Below, one piece after another: positions 19,889 through 28,183 of a stretch of DNA of 64,000 nucleotides. The position numbers and the translations under genes were made by a program. The stretch comes from an uncultured Clostridia bacterium (GTDB lineage: Bacteria > Bacillota > Clostridia > Monoglobales > Monoglobaceae), in contig CAKSIW010000003.1 in assembly GCA_934463175.1 (NCBI GenBank), positions 1 to 64,000 of the forward strand, in the 5' to 3' direction. Numbering within the stretch: the stretch's first letter is position 1; every line of letters begins with the position of its first letter. The notes under the pieces were generated by a model. That model ran no database searches, had not been told where the DNA came from, and was given only the letters and a program-made list of their open reading frames with translations.

Positions 19889-21340
19889 ATATTTAGTATA
19901 ATTCTTGTCGATGATGAAACCATGCTTTTAAAGAGATTTGCTAGGCTGATAAACTGGGAGAGCTTTAATTTTGAGGTAAAGGGGCTGTTTTTCTCAGGTG
20001 AGGAAGCGCTTGATTTTTTGCATATCGAGCATGTTGACGTTGTATTTTCGGATGTAAGAATGCCAAACATCTCAGGAATCGATATCGCAGAATATGTGAG
20101 CAAAAACCTTCCCCACACCAAGGTGGTCCTGATAAGCGGCTACAGTGATTTTGACCACGCACAGAAAGCAATCCAGCACGGCGTTTTTAATTACATTCTT
20201 AAACCCTATAAGACCTCTGAAATTGAGGATTGCCTGCGAAAGCTGAACATCGCCCTGAAAAAAGAAAAGATGCTTGACCCCGAGCTTTTGGATTTGTTGC
20301 GGAGACAGCTCTTTCACGAACTGTATTTCGGACTGCACACAGACCAAGCCTCCGTGTTGAAAAAGCTAGAAGCGCTGTCCCTTGATGCAAAGCTTCTCCA
20401 TGCACCATGCGTATATATCAATATAACCATGGAAAATCCATCGGAATATCTGACTAATGAGACTCATTCGCCGGAAAATATGATAACACTGTGTATAAAT
20501 CTGCTGAAAAGTCTTAATCTCGGCTCAGATGAAATTTATCTGATAAATTTCACAAAAAACACATTTGAGTTTGTGGTATTTTATCAAGACGGCGCCGATA
20601 TTTCCGAAAACCGTATAATAGAGTTGCAGACAGAGCTGACAATAATGGCAAAAGAGATTCTGAACCTTAATATAAAAGCACTTCTGAAAAAACATACCTC
20701 CATATGCTCTGCGGCTGCCGACAATTGCTCAAGCACGCCACAGACTGCGATAATCTCCCTTGAACAAATGTTGCTCGACAACCTGCTGACAGCAAACGCC
20801 AATGGGTTTCACAGCACTGCATCTGCATATTTCAACATAATCAGGACGCAGAGTCCGGAGAGACGCCAAAGGCAGATGATTCATCTTTTCGGCTTTATCA
20901 ACAATGCACTCCCCGACTTCACAGATAAGCTTGATATAGCCCGTCTGCAAAGCAATCCATCGGTGGAGGCATGTGAAAAATACTTTACCGAATTCAGTCT
21001 GCATATCATGGAGATTGACTGCTCTCTGATTGAAAATGCAAAAAAATATATACACGAAAACTGCAGCAAGCAGATCACGCTTTCCGATGTTGCAAAACAT
21101 GTGTGTCTCAGCAGCGTGTATTTCTGTACGCTGTTCAAGGAAAAAACCGGTGTAAACTTCAACAAATACCTTACCGAAATACGTATGGAAAAAGCCATGG
21201 AGCTTCTATCCGGCACCGACCTTAAAATATATGTTATTTGCAGCATGGTCGGATACAAAACGCAGAAATACTTTACCAAGCTCTTTAAAAATCACACAGG
21301 TCTGCTACCCATAGAATACAGAAACAAACATCGTATATAA
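19889..21340 (+). CDS. YesN/AraC-type response regulator, apparent ATA start
   Basis: A 483-residue protein when read from ATA at 19889. It has a receiver domain (about 1-120; acidic pair VDDE at 7-10; phosphorylation site in FSDVRMP; Lys in LKPYK), a linker region and a C-terminal AraC double helix-turn-helix (about 385-483; ITLSDVAKHVCLSSVYFCTLFKEKTG). The first ATG in frame is 19922, but it would delete the conserved acidic pair and has no ribosome site. GGGAGG sits eight bases before the ATA, and translation from there gives the standard receiver opening (I/M)FSIILVDDE. No ATG, GTG or TTG exists in frame between the upstream stop at 19835 and 19922. It probably activates the divergent polysaccharide operon together with the downstream kinase. 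Confidence 0.88.
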   Translation: MFSIILVDDETMLLKRFARLINWESFNFEVKGLFFSGEEALDFLHIEHVDVVFSDVRMPNISGIDIAEYVSKNLPHTKVVLISGYSDFDHAQKAIQHGVFNYILKPYKTSEIEDCLRKLNIALKKEKMLDPELLDLLRRQLFHELYFGLHTDQASVLKKLEALSLDAKLLHAPCVYINITMENPSEYLTNETHSPENMITLCINLLKSLNLGSDEIYLINFTKNTFEFVVFYQDGADISENRIIELQTELTIMAKEILNLNIKALLKKHTSICSAAADNCSSTPQTAIISLEQMLLDNLLTANANGFHSTASAYFNIIRTQSPERRQRQMIHLFGFINNALPDFTDKLDIARLQSNPSVEACEKYFTEFSLHIMEIDCSLIENAKKYIHENCSKQITLSDVAKHVCLSSVYFCTLFKEKTGVNFNKYLTEIRMEKAMELLSGTDLKIYVICSMVGYKTQKYFTKLFKNHTGLLPIEYRNKHRI

Positions 21341-21373
21341 AAACATGGTCATTTGCCGAGGGGTGATTCTATC

Positions 21374-23104
21374 TTGAACAGCAATTTCAACACATTTACC
21401 GAAAATATAAAGAAATATAAGTTTAAAAGCGTATTTATAAAATCCTTTATAATGTGCGCGGCTTTCGTAATGGTTTTTATGGTCATTTCATATGCTATTA
21501 TCTACATATCATATAGAAAAAACTATATGCAAATGCTTGACACAAGCTACAGTGAAACTCTTTATTCCATTGCGGGAACCATCGACAGCTCTCTCGATTT
21601 GTCACTCAACAATGTATCCAGCATACGCTCAAATCCGAATGTACTTTTTTTTATAAACTACAAAATAGATTATGCGTACCCGAATTCAATAATTTCAAAT
21701 ATAATGCCATTATATTCGTTTCTTGAAAAAATGAAAAACGACACGCCAACAACTCATTCGATTGACATATACTCAAAGATAAATAACTTTGTGCTGTCAA
21801 CAAACGGCTCGGGCAGCGTTTCTTCGTTATACGATGAGTCAGGACAGAAATTTTTAAAAAGCATTGACCACACAAAAATTACGCTGTGCAGCAGGGATAT
21901 TCAGTCCTCAATCAACGCACCGAAAGAGCAGGTAATCTCTGTCTTATTCCCCATCTCGCCCTATCTGAGCAATTGGGGACTGTGCATATACAACATCTCA
22001 TGCGAAAGTCTGGCGGCCGCTCTGAAAACAAAACCGCAAAGCAAGGATGGACTGTTCAATGTCCGCTCATCAAACGGCGAGTTGCTTTATTCTTTCGGGC
22101 AGTCGGAGATTGCAGAGCAAAAGCACAAGGTCTTCAGCTTTCCTTCAGAATATTATGAAATAGAATATGAGTTTCTTGTTCCGCAAAAAATATATGATAT
22201 TCAGGCAGCGAACATAAACTTCTATCTCATACTTATAGGCTGCGCAGGATTTATCTTGTCAATTCTGCTTTCCCTGTTCTTTTCGTATAGAATCTCATCG
22301 CCGCTGGTAAGCATTTTGAACACGGTGAATCACCCCGAACTGTGGTCGGATAAGCAAAACGTATTCAGCGGCAATGTGAAAAACGAGACGGAACAGATTA
22401 TAAACAGTATTTTCGGATATGACAGCAATTCAAAGGTTGACCTCGCTCTGAGAACAGTGCTGCTCAAAAAGGCACAGTCAACCGCACTGCAGTCACAGAT
22501 TACACCGCATTTTCTGTATAACACACTGCAGATTATTAATCTCTCCGCTCAAGAAATGAGCGGTTCCGAAAACGAAACTTCGGAAATGATAGTTTCCCTG
22601 GCAGATATGCTGCGACACTGCTTTATAACAAACGATATTTTCATCAGCATCTCGGACGAGTTTGATTTAACAGAAAAATATATCGAGATTATCAAGTACA
22701 GATTCAGCGATATATTCGACACACATATTACCATTCCGCAAGAATTGAAGGAACGTAAAATAATAAAGCTTCTGCTTCAGCCGATTGTCGAAAACGCCGT
22801 TCTGCACGGAATAATCCCGGCAAAACGAAAATGCATCTTAAAAATAGCAGCATACACCGAAGGCAACAAGTTCATTATCCGCATTTCAAACAATGGTGTA
22901 CCGATACCGGTCGACACGTTGCGCAGTATTCGCAAGCGGCTTTCAGAAACAATGCCGCTCAAACATCCGAGCGACCATGTCGGAATTGAAAGTGTTGACG
23001 AGAGATTAAAGCTTGCCTACGGCGAAAACTATGGTCTAAGCGTTAAATCCGATGATTTCGAGACATCTTTCTATCTGACGATGCCCAATGATGACTCTTT
23101 ATAG
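21374..23104 (+). CDS. YesM-type sensor histidine kinase
   Basis: A 576-residue membrane kinase read from TTG 21374, which lies seven bases after GAGGGGTGAT. A TTG seven codons upstream has no such site. One transmembrane helix near residues 20-45, an extracellular sensor domain and a second helix near 275-300 (FYLILIGCAGFILSILLSLF) lead to a His_kinase domain with its H-box in LQSQITPHFLYNTLQ. The HATPase domain shows the N-box QPIVENAVLHG and the G-box region HVGIESVDERLKLAYG. It follows the regulator gene by 33 bp and surely pairs with it. Such pairs sense extracellular oligosaccharides or their binding proteins. Confidence 0.92.
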   Translation: MNSNFNTFTENIKKYKFKSVFIKSFIMCAAFVMVFMVISYAIIYISYRKNYMQMLDTSYSETLYSIAGTIDSSLDLSLNNVSSIRSNPNVLFFINYKIDYAYPNSIISNIMPLYSFLEKMKNDTPTTHSIDIYSKINNFVLSTNGSGSVSSLYDESGQKFLKSIDHTKITLCSRDIQSSINAPKEQVISVLFPISPYLSNWGLCIYNISCESLAAALKTKPQSKDGLFNVRSSNGELLYSFGQSEIAEQKHKVFSFPSEYYEIEYEFLVPQKIYDIQAANINFYLILIGCAGFILSILLSLFFSYRISSPLVSILNTVNHPELWSDKQNVFSGNVKNETEQIINSIFGYDSNSKVDLALRTVLLKKAQSTALQSQITPHFLYNTLQIINLSAQEMSGSENETSEMIVSLADMLRHCFITNDIFISISDEFDLTEKYIEIIKYRFSDIFDTHITIPQELKERKIIKLLLQPIVENAVLHGIIPAKRKCILKIAAYTEGNKFIIRISNNGVPIPVDTLRSIRKRLSETMPLKHPSDHVGIESVDERLKLAYGENYGLSVKSDDFETSFYLTMPNDDSL

Positions 23105-23143
23105 TTAAAAAAATAATTTTATATATAAAAGGGGATATTTATT

Positions 23144-23965
23144 ATGAAAAGCTTTGAAGTAAAAAATCACGAACCGAGTTACTTGCCTTCCAACCATGAC
23201 TGGGAGCTTGTATGGAGCGACGAATTTGACGGGCCTGAACTCGACACCTCCAAATGGAGCTTCAGACTTGATTTCTGGGGTGAGAAATTTGACGCATACA
23301 CCGACCGTGGGATTGTATTTGACGGGAACAGCAACATTGAGCTTCACCGCACGGAGCGGAACGGATTCTATGTGTCGCCGCAGCTCCAGACTGGCGCAAA
23401 TTCCTTTGATGCACCAAAGCCTACCGCAAATTCCAACCCATGGAATCACAACAGCATATGGCCTATTGGTGAAGTTAAAGCGCCGAAGTTCATGCATCGT
23501 TTCGGATATTATGAGTGCAGATGTAAATTTCAGAAAGACCCCGAAACAATGTGGAGTGCGTTCTGGACTCAATCACCGAGCATCGGGATGACATATGACC
23601 ATATCTGGTCCGGCATTGAGTCAGATATAATGGAGTGCTTCAAAGACGGCGAATGCACAACAGGAAACATTATGGGAGGCTACGGTGCACAGTGTCACCA
23701 GGAAGGAAGAGTCAACTACAAGCTCAACTCAACCGATGATGGTTTCCACCGTTTCGGCATGCTGTGGACACCCGAGAAATACACATTCTACTGCGATGGA
23801 GAAAAGATTTCCGAAGCTTCCGAATTTGTGTCACAGGTTCCTCAGTTTATACTGTTGACCACCGAAATTCAAGGATACCGTACCGATAAGCCGAAAGCTG
23901 TCGGCGACAAATTTATAGACGATGCCTTCATAGTTGACTATGTTAGAGTTTTTGACATAAAATAA
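23144..23965 (+). CDS. GH16-family glycoside hydrolase without a signal peptide
   Basis: A 273-residue single-domain protein. WELVWSDEFDGPELDTSKW is the standard GH16 opening. The active-site motif is ESDIMECF, matching E-x-D-x-x-E (nucleophile, assisting Asp and acid/base), with Ser where Ile or Leu is usual. No signal peptide is visible, so it should act in the cytosol on imported oligosaccharides. The start follows AAAAGGGG. It is transcribed with the two-component genes. The subfamily (laminarinase, lichenase, galactanase or other) cannot be decided from sequence reading alone. Confidence 0.88.
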   Translation: MKSFEVKNHEPSYLPSNHDWELVWSDEFDGPELDTSKWSFRLDFWGEKFDAYTDRGIVFDGNSNIELHRTERNGFYVSPQLQTGANSFDAPKPTANSNPWNHNSIWPIGEVKAPKFMHRFGYYECRCKFQKDPETMWSAFWTQSPSIGMTYDHIWSGIESDIMECFKDGECTTGNIMGGYGAQCHQEGRVNYKLNSTDDGFHRFGMLWTPEKYTFYCDGEKISEASEFVSQVPQFILLTTEIQGYRTDKPKAVGDKFIDDAFIVDYVRVFDIK

Positions 23966-23987
23966 TATTGCATTCAAGTAAAAGGAT

Positions 23988-24008
23988 AGGCACACGGAAA
24001 TCGAACCC
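23988..24008 (+). repeat. Partial copy of a dispersed intergenic repeat
   Basis: AGGCACACGGAAATCGAACC and one further C match 46841-46861 at about 18 of 21 positions. Similarity ends three bases before the terminal repeat of the insertion element at 24012. The copy may have been cut by that insertion. Confidence 0.4.
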
Positions 24009-24043
24009 CGTGAGGCTGTCGCATTAAGACGGCCCCCCAAAAA

Positions 24044-24081
24044 AACAACCGAGCAATCCGGAAAAGGGTTGCCCGGTTGTT
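24044..24081 (+). terminator. Hairpin inside the left end of the insertion sequence
   Basis: AACAACCGAGCAATCC pairs with GGGTTGCCCGGTTGTT, with two non-Watson-Crick pairs around a short GGAAAA loop, and is followed by T-rich sequence. It would end transcripts from the GH16 operon and shield the transposase from read-through. Confidence 0.7.
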
Positions 24082-24141
24082 TGCTTTACTGTATAATTAA
24101 GTTGCTACAAAAAATATTCAGAAAGCAGATTTAAATATACA

Positions 24142-24882
24142 ATGTTGGGAATAAGAAAGCAAGTAGTTTTACCGTTAAATTTAGAAAGAAAAATAAGTCC
24201 GGATGATTCGGTATTTAAGCTGATCGAAATCTGTGACGAATTGGATTACACAGAGCTGTGTCGCACCTATCTGCGCCGTTGGCGAAAAATTGATCCGGCA
24301 ACGATGTTTGAAGTTCTTGTTTTTGCGTATATGAACGGGATATATTCAAGCAGGAATATTGAGAGCGCATGCCGCAACGACATCCGTTTTATGTGGATAT
24401 TGCAGGATGCACCTGCGCCCGATCATGCAACGATCGCCCGATTCCAAAATGAACGTCTGACGATTGTAATGGAAAATTTGTTTTACCAACCGGTCGAAAA
24501 GTTATCCGCACTTGGAGAAATAGCGTTTGAAAACTTGTTTGTGGACGGCACAAAGTTTGAAGCAAACGCCAATCGCTACACCTTTGTTTGGGCAAAAGCC
24601 GTACAGAAGAATTTGAATAAGCTATATGCACGGATCGATCAAGAGCTTCCTGAAATTGCTTTCAAGTACGGCTTGAATCCGAATGTAGAATTGGAACAAG
24701 CCATCCAATTTTTAAGCGGGGTTTCAGGCATGAGCGGAATTTCCTTTGTAAGCGGCAAGGGTAAGCGCAAAACCGAAACACAGTTTTTCTTGCTCTGCTT
24801 TGCGTTTAATATTCGAAAATTATGGAACCGTTCCAATTCCGGACGTTTTCATAAGTCTTTATTTGAAAAAATAATTGCTTAA
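24142..24882 (+). pseudogene. IS1182-family transposase, internal deletion
   Basis: Residues 1-190 match the N-terminal half of IS1182 transposases, with the DUF772-like opening LVFAYMNGIYSSRNIESACR, then PDHATIARFQNER and FVDGTKFEANANRYTFVWAK. After SFVSGKGKRKTETQ the sequence jumps to what looks like the family's extreme C-terminus (FLLCFAFNIRKLWNR). About 200 residues, including most of the DDE nuclease core, are missing although the frame is kept. At 246 residues it is about half the usual length and should be inactive. Confidence 0.8.
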
Positions 24883-25127
24883 AGAAAAAAATAAGTGAAT
24901 ATCTCAATGAAAAAAGAGGGAATTTTTTATACCCTCTGGATTTTGCTGCCAAAAAAGCAAAAAGTTATCCTTGTTTTTCTTAATTTCAAAATGTTCGGGG
25001 CTGCCGCTTCTGATTTTTCTCACTTGCGACAGCCCCTTTTGATAATCGGATTACATTTTCTGTCTGATTTATATCGTCCCCCTAACAGTCAGTATTCTCA
25101 CACCGGGTGTAACAATCCAGCTGCCTG

Positions 25128-26425
25128 TTGTGGGACTTTGTTCAAAGGCTGCCGCCGGAACCGTTAATTTTTACAGATAAAGCCGAGAGAACGGAAAGCA
25201 ATGTTACGGACGAAAACGGCAGAGCAACCGTGCCGCCGACAAACATTGATGTTACCGATTTCAACGGCTACGGCGAAGTTGACGGATATATTGTAATCGT
25301 GAAAAATGCTGTCGGAGCTATTGAAAAGGCACATATCACACATAATGCCGAAGTAAAAAATGAGGACGGCACAGTTAAATCGGCAGAAAACATTTCTGTT
25401 GAATTACCCGAAGATGTAAAGTTTGATTATGCGAACAGAATTATCGTAACTGTATCAAACAAGGCGGATAATACGGCTGTAAAGGATATGAGTGTTATTG
25501 TTTCCGAAAAAGCCGTTGAGGGTACGGAAACAAAATCTTTGACAGGTGTTACCGACAAAGACGGAGTTATCATTCTTCCGCCGTCAAATGAGGGTGTAAC
25601 GGATAAGGACGGAAAAACGGATATTTCCGAAACTATCCCCGGCAAGGATACCGATGGTGACGGCAAGGACGACACAGAGGAAACCAAAACGGAATACAAC
25701 ATTACCGTTGAGGACACCAAAGGCAAAATCGAAAATGCCTTTATTGAAATTAGGGACAGCAAAATCACCGTTACGCTTCCCGATACGCATACGCTCACAA
25801 CTTCAAATCAGACAACAGTAACCGTTACCGACAAAGATAATAAGGCAGTAAAAGGCGTGTCTGTTACAATTAAGGACAAGACAACCGAAAAGACGGCAAC
25901 TACCGATGCAAACGGTAAGGTTACACTTCCGGTGAAATCGTCTGGCGGTGGATCTTCCTCCGGTGGCGGTGGTAGTCGCGGCGGCAGCTCCGGCGGCGGA
26001 TATTATACAACCGTAAATGTTAAAATCACCGACAAGGACGGAAAAGCAACTTCTCAAAGAGCACCGACAGCAAGGGCAATTTAACAATTACTCTGCCGAG
26101 CGGAAAAACGCTCGATAACGGAAACTTTTATACTGTTACCGTAACCGATAACAAAGGCAACGCAAAAGCCGAAACCTCTGTAATTCTCAAAGACAGAAAC
26201 AAGGGCGAAGCAACAGGAACAACGGATAAAAACGGTATGCTGATACTTCCGGCATCAGAACATAAAGCATATATTTTCGGTTATGCGGATGGCACTTTCA
26301 GACCGGACAATAATATGAGCCGTGCTGAAGCTGCAGCTATCTTTGCAAGGATTATTTCTGAACAGAAAGGCGAAAAAATCAGCGGTAAGTCAAACTTTAA
26401 TGATGTATCTAAAAATGAATGGTAA
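25128..26425 (+). pseudogene. Ig-like/SLH surface protein remnant with frameshift and both ends truncated
   Basis: The first frame (25128-26084) encodes repeated Ig-like modules (VTVTDKDNKAVKGVSVTIKD; TTDANGKVTLP) and a Gly/Ser-rich stretch. It then shifts frame near 26045-26060. The second frame continues the same protein (STDSKGNLTITLPSGKTLDN; then SLH-type GYADGTFRPDNNMSRAEAAA) and stops at NEW-TAA, where an SLH repeat would go on as WYAEY or similar. No signal peptide or ribosome site precedes it, so the N-terminus is lost too. The 3' break coincides with the truncated parM gene, marking a recombination junction. Confidence 0.75.
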
Positions 26426-27042
26426 GTGAACAGAAAGAAACCTTTAAGGCATACCTTATGCAAAATGAAAGTGCGGATTTTGTTTTCAAAAACATATCCT
26501 ATCATATCGAAATCGTTGGAGTTGATATATTTCCGCAAGGCTTTTCTGCTGTTGCGGACAGACTTCGGGAGTTTAAGGGTGTGAATATGCTTGCAGACAT
26601 CGGCAACGGCACAATGAATGTTATGTATATAAATGAGTGCAGACCGCAGGAAAAGAAATGCTTTACCGAGAAATACGGCACTAACCAATGTATTCTGCAA
26701 ATTCGTGAGAATATTATGCGGCAGTTTGGAACAAAGATTGACGATACAGTTATAGAAAGCTTTATCAGAACAGGCAAAGCGGATATAAGCGAGAGGTATG
26801 CAAAAGTTATACGGGAAACCGCAGCGGAATATGTAAAAGGCATATTCCGCATACTTCGTAAACACGAATATGATCCAGAGCTTATGCGACTGTATGTTGT
26901 AGGCGGTGGCGGTTGTATGATACGGAACTTCGGGGAGTATAACCCCGACAGAGTTATTATAAATTCCGATATTTGTGCAACGGCAAAAGGTTATGAAAGA
27001 CTTGCGGAAATCAAACTTCGCAGAAACGGCGGTGCAGTATGA
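26419..27042 (+). pseudogene. ParM/StbA-like actin ATPase, 5'-truncated
   Basis: A 207-residue open frame resembles the C-terminal two-thirds of ParM-type plasmid segregation ATPases: FKAYLMQNES, LADIGNGTMNVMYIN (phosphate-2 loop type), then RLYVVGGGGCMIRN (adenosine loop) and INSDICATAKGYE. The N-terminal domain with the first phosphate loop is missing and the frame begins exactly at the junction with the SLH remnant, so filament formation is unlikely. Its stop overlaps the start of the parR-like gene (ATGA), the normal parMR arrangement. Confidence 0.75.
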
Positions 27043-27419
27043 ATAACAAAATTATAAACACAAATATCCGTTTTAACCTTACAAAAGCAGATGACCGCAG
27101 AGCGTGGGAATATTTACAGAGTATGGACAGGAGCAAACACAAATCATACAGTCGTGCGGTTATATCCGCAATAAACGAATATTTTGAACGGGAGCAGAAA
27201 TTAACCGACAATCCTTTTCTTGAAACACAGGAAAAAGAGGACAGATTTATGCAAAAGATACTTGACACCATAAATCAAGGCTTGCAAAAATGCTCCGCAA
27301 GCGGAGGACTTGCAAGCCTTGTAAAGCTAATATCCGCAAATCAAGAGTCGCCTATACGAAATTCACAGAATACCGATGAGGATAACACCGCCGCCCTTGA
27401 TTTTGCGGATAGCTTTTAA
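27039..27419 (+). CDS. ParR-like DNA-binding protein
   Basis: A 126-residue protein with an N-terminal ribbon-helix-helix-like segment (NTNIRFNLTKADDRRAWEYLQSM, SYSRAVISAINEYFERE) and an acidic, poorly conserved C-terminus. Position directly after and overlapping a parM-type gene is the hallmark of ParR adaptor proteins that bind the centromere parC. It looks intact, although its partner is truncated. I see no clear iterons nearby. Confidence 0.7.
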   Translation: MNNKIINTNIRFNLTKADDRRAWEYLQSMDRSKHKSYSRAVISAINEYFEREQKLTDNPFLETQEKEDRFMQKILDTINQGLQKCSASGGLASLVKLISANQESPIRNSQNTDEDNTAALDFADSF

Positions 27420-27502
27420 TCGGTGTTAAAAAGCATTGATTTTAGTGCTGATTATATTTGAATTGACTTCAAATATAAGAAAATTTAATACCAAATCATA
27501 CG

Positions 27503-27531
27503 GCAGTAATATTGAAATTTGATATTACTGC
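27503..27531 (+). terminator. Terminator after the parR-like gene
   Basis: GCAGTAATAT pairs perfectly with ATATTACTGC and is followed by TATTTTTATATCTTTTT. A second hairpin (AGCTGTTTTC/GAAAGCAGCT, 27551-27573) follows. The rest of the 27420-27616 gap is A/T-rich with no other feature I can name. Confidence 0.75.
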
Positions 27532-27616
27532 TATTTTTATATCTTTTTAGAGCTGTTTTCATTGAAAGCAGCTTTAAAACATTAAAAATATATAGCTGAA
27601 AGCGAGGTTTTTTATT

Positions 27617-27811
27617 ATGACAGAGAATGAAAAGAGATTAACACAGGCGAAACACAGACTTGAAGAAGCGCAGGCACGGGACAGAGCAAAAGAGCGAAAA
27701 CAGCGTACACGCAGACTTATTCAAGAGGGCGCAATATTGGAAAAGATTTTACCCGATGTCAAATCGGTAGAGCTTGAACAATTAGAGGATTTTTTACGCA
27801 GTAAAATTTGA
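27617..27811 (+). CDS. DUF3847-type small protein of mobilizable elements
   Basis: A 64-residue, highly charged, helical protein (KHRLEEAQARDRAKERKQRT, then GAILEKILPD). It matches the DUF3847 pattern seen just upstream of MobA/MobL relaxase genes in Firmicute elements, probably an accessory to oriT processing (inference). A ribosome site (GCGAGG) lies 11 bases upstream of ATG 27617. Confidence 0.7.
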   Translation: MTENEKRLTQAKHRLEEAQARDRAKERKQRTRRLIQEGAILEKILPDVKSVELEQLEDFLRSKI

Positions 27812-27822
27812 TTTGGAATTAT

Positions 27823-27851
27823 GCCGACCGGGACGAAAACTCTCGGTCGGC
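27823..27851 (+). terminator. Terminator after the DUF3847 gene
   Basis: GCCGACCGGG pairs with CTCGGTCGGC, followed by TGCTTTTTAT. Confidence 0.75.
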
Positions 27852-27865
27852 TGCTTTTTATATCC

Positions 27866-27920
27866 TGAAGGGCGCACTTACTCACCACTTGCCGTAGGCA
27901 AGTGGTGGTATCGCCTACGG
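27866..27920 (-). other. Putative oriT of RSF1010/MobQ type
   Basis: On the minus strand an 11-bp perfect inverted repeat (CACCACTTGCC, loop TAC, GGCAAGTGGTG) is followed after two bases by TAAGTGCGCCCTT (27880-27868). TAAGTGCG/CCCT is the nick region of RSF1010-type oriT, where a hairpin also lies just upstream of the nick. A second inverted pair (GCCGTAGGC/GCCTACGGC, 27891-27920) offers an alternative fold. The relaxase gene 264 bp away belongs to the matching class. The rest of the 27812-28183 gap has no other feature I recognise. Confidence 0.75.
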
Positions 27921-28183
27921 CGAACGGCGCTCTTGCAGAGGGCAAGCAGACAACGCGAAAATCGCATTGTCTGCAATGGTCGGCATATCTGCTTTATCGC
28001 AGATAAATTGAAATAACAACCTTATTCCAATTTGGTACAAAGTTGTACCGCCGACCAAAGATAAAACCTGTTTCGCAGCTTTTATCTCAAATGTGCGTTA
28101 TCTGCGTTGCAGCTACCGCCCACTTTCTTTTTTTGAAAAAGAAACAAAAACAGTCTACACGGCAGACGGAAAGGACAATTACT

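Larger units (their letters stand above)
24012..25036 (+). mobile_element. Internally deleted IS1182-type insertion sequence
   Basis: The terminal inverted repeats are GAGGCTGTCGCA (24012-24023) and TGCGACAGCCCC (25025-25036), 11 of 12 matching. A terminator-like hairpin sits inside the left end and a second hairpin (about 24995-25036) at the right end. The single gene inside is a transposase with its middle missing. Full elements of this family are about 1.6-1.9 kb, this one 1.0 kb. I saw no target duplication. Confidence 0.75.

Noticed and set aside
25128..26084. Intact Ig-like adhesin of 318 residues
   Set aside because: The same protein clearly continues in another frame into an SLH repeat, and there is no signal peptide or ribosome site at the start.
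27420..27616. parC centromere beside the parR-like gene
   Set aside because: I could not find a set of direct iterons; two hairpins explain the visible structure.
28043..28183. Upstream extension of the relaxase frame
   Set aside because: MAIYHLEAKV is the conserved family start with its own site; the extra 47 residues are unlike any relaxase.
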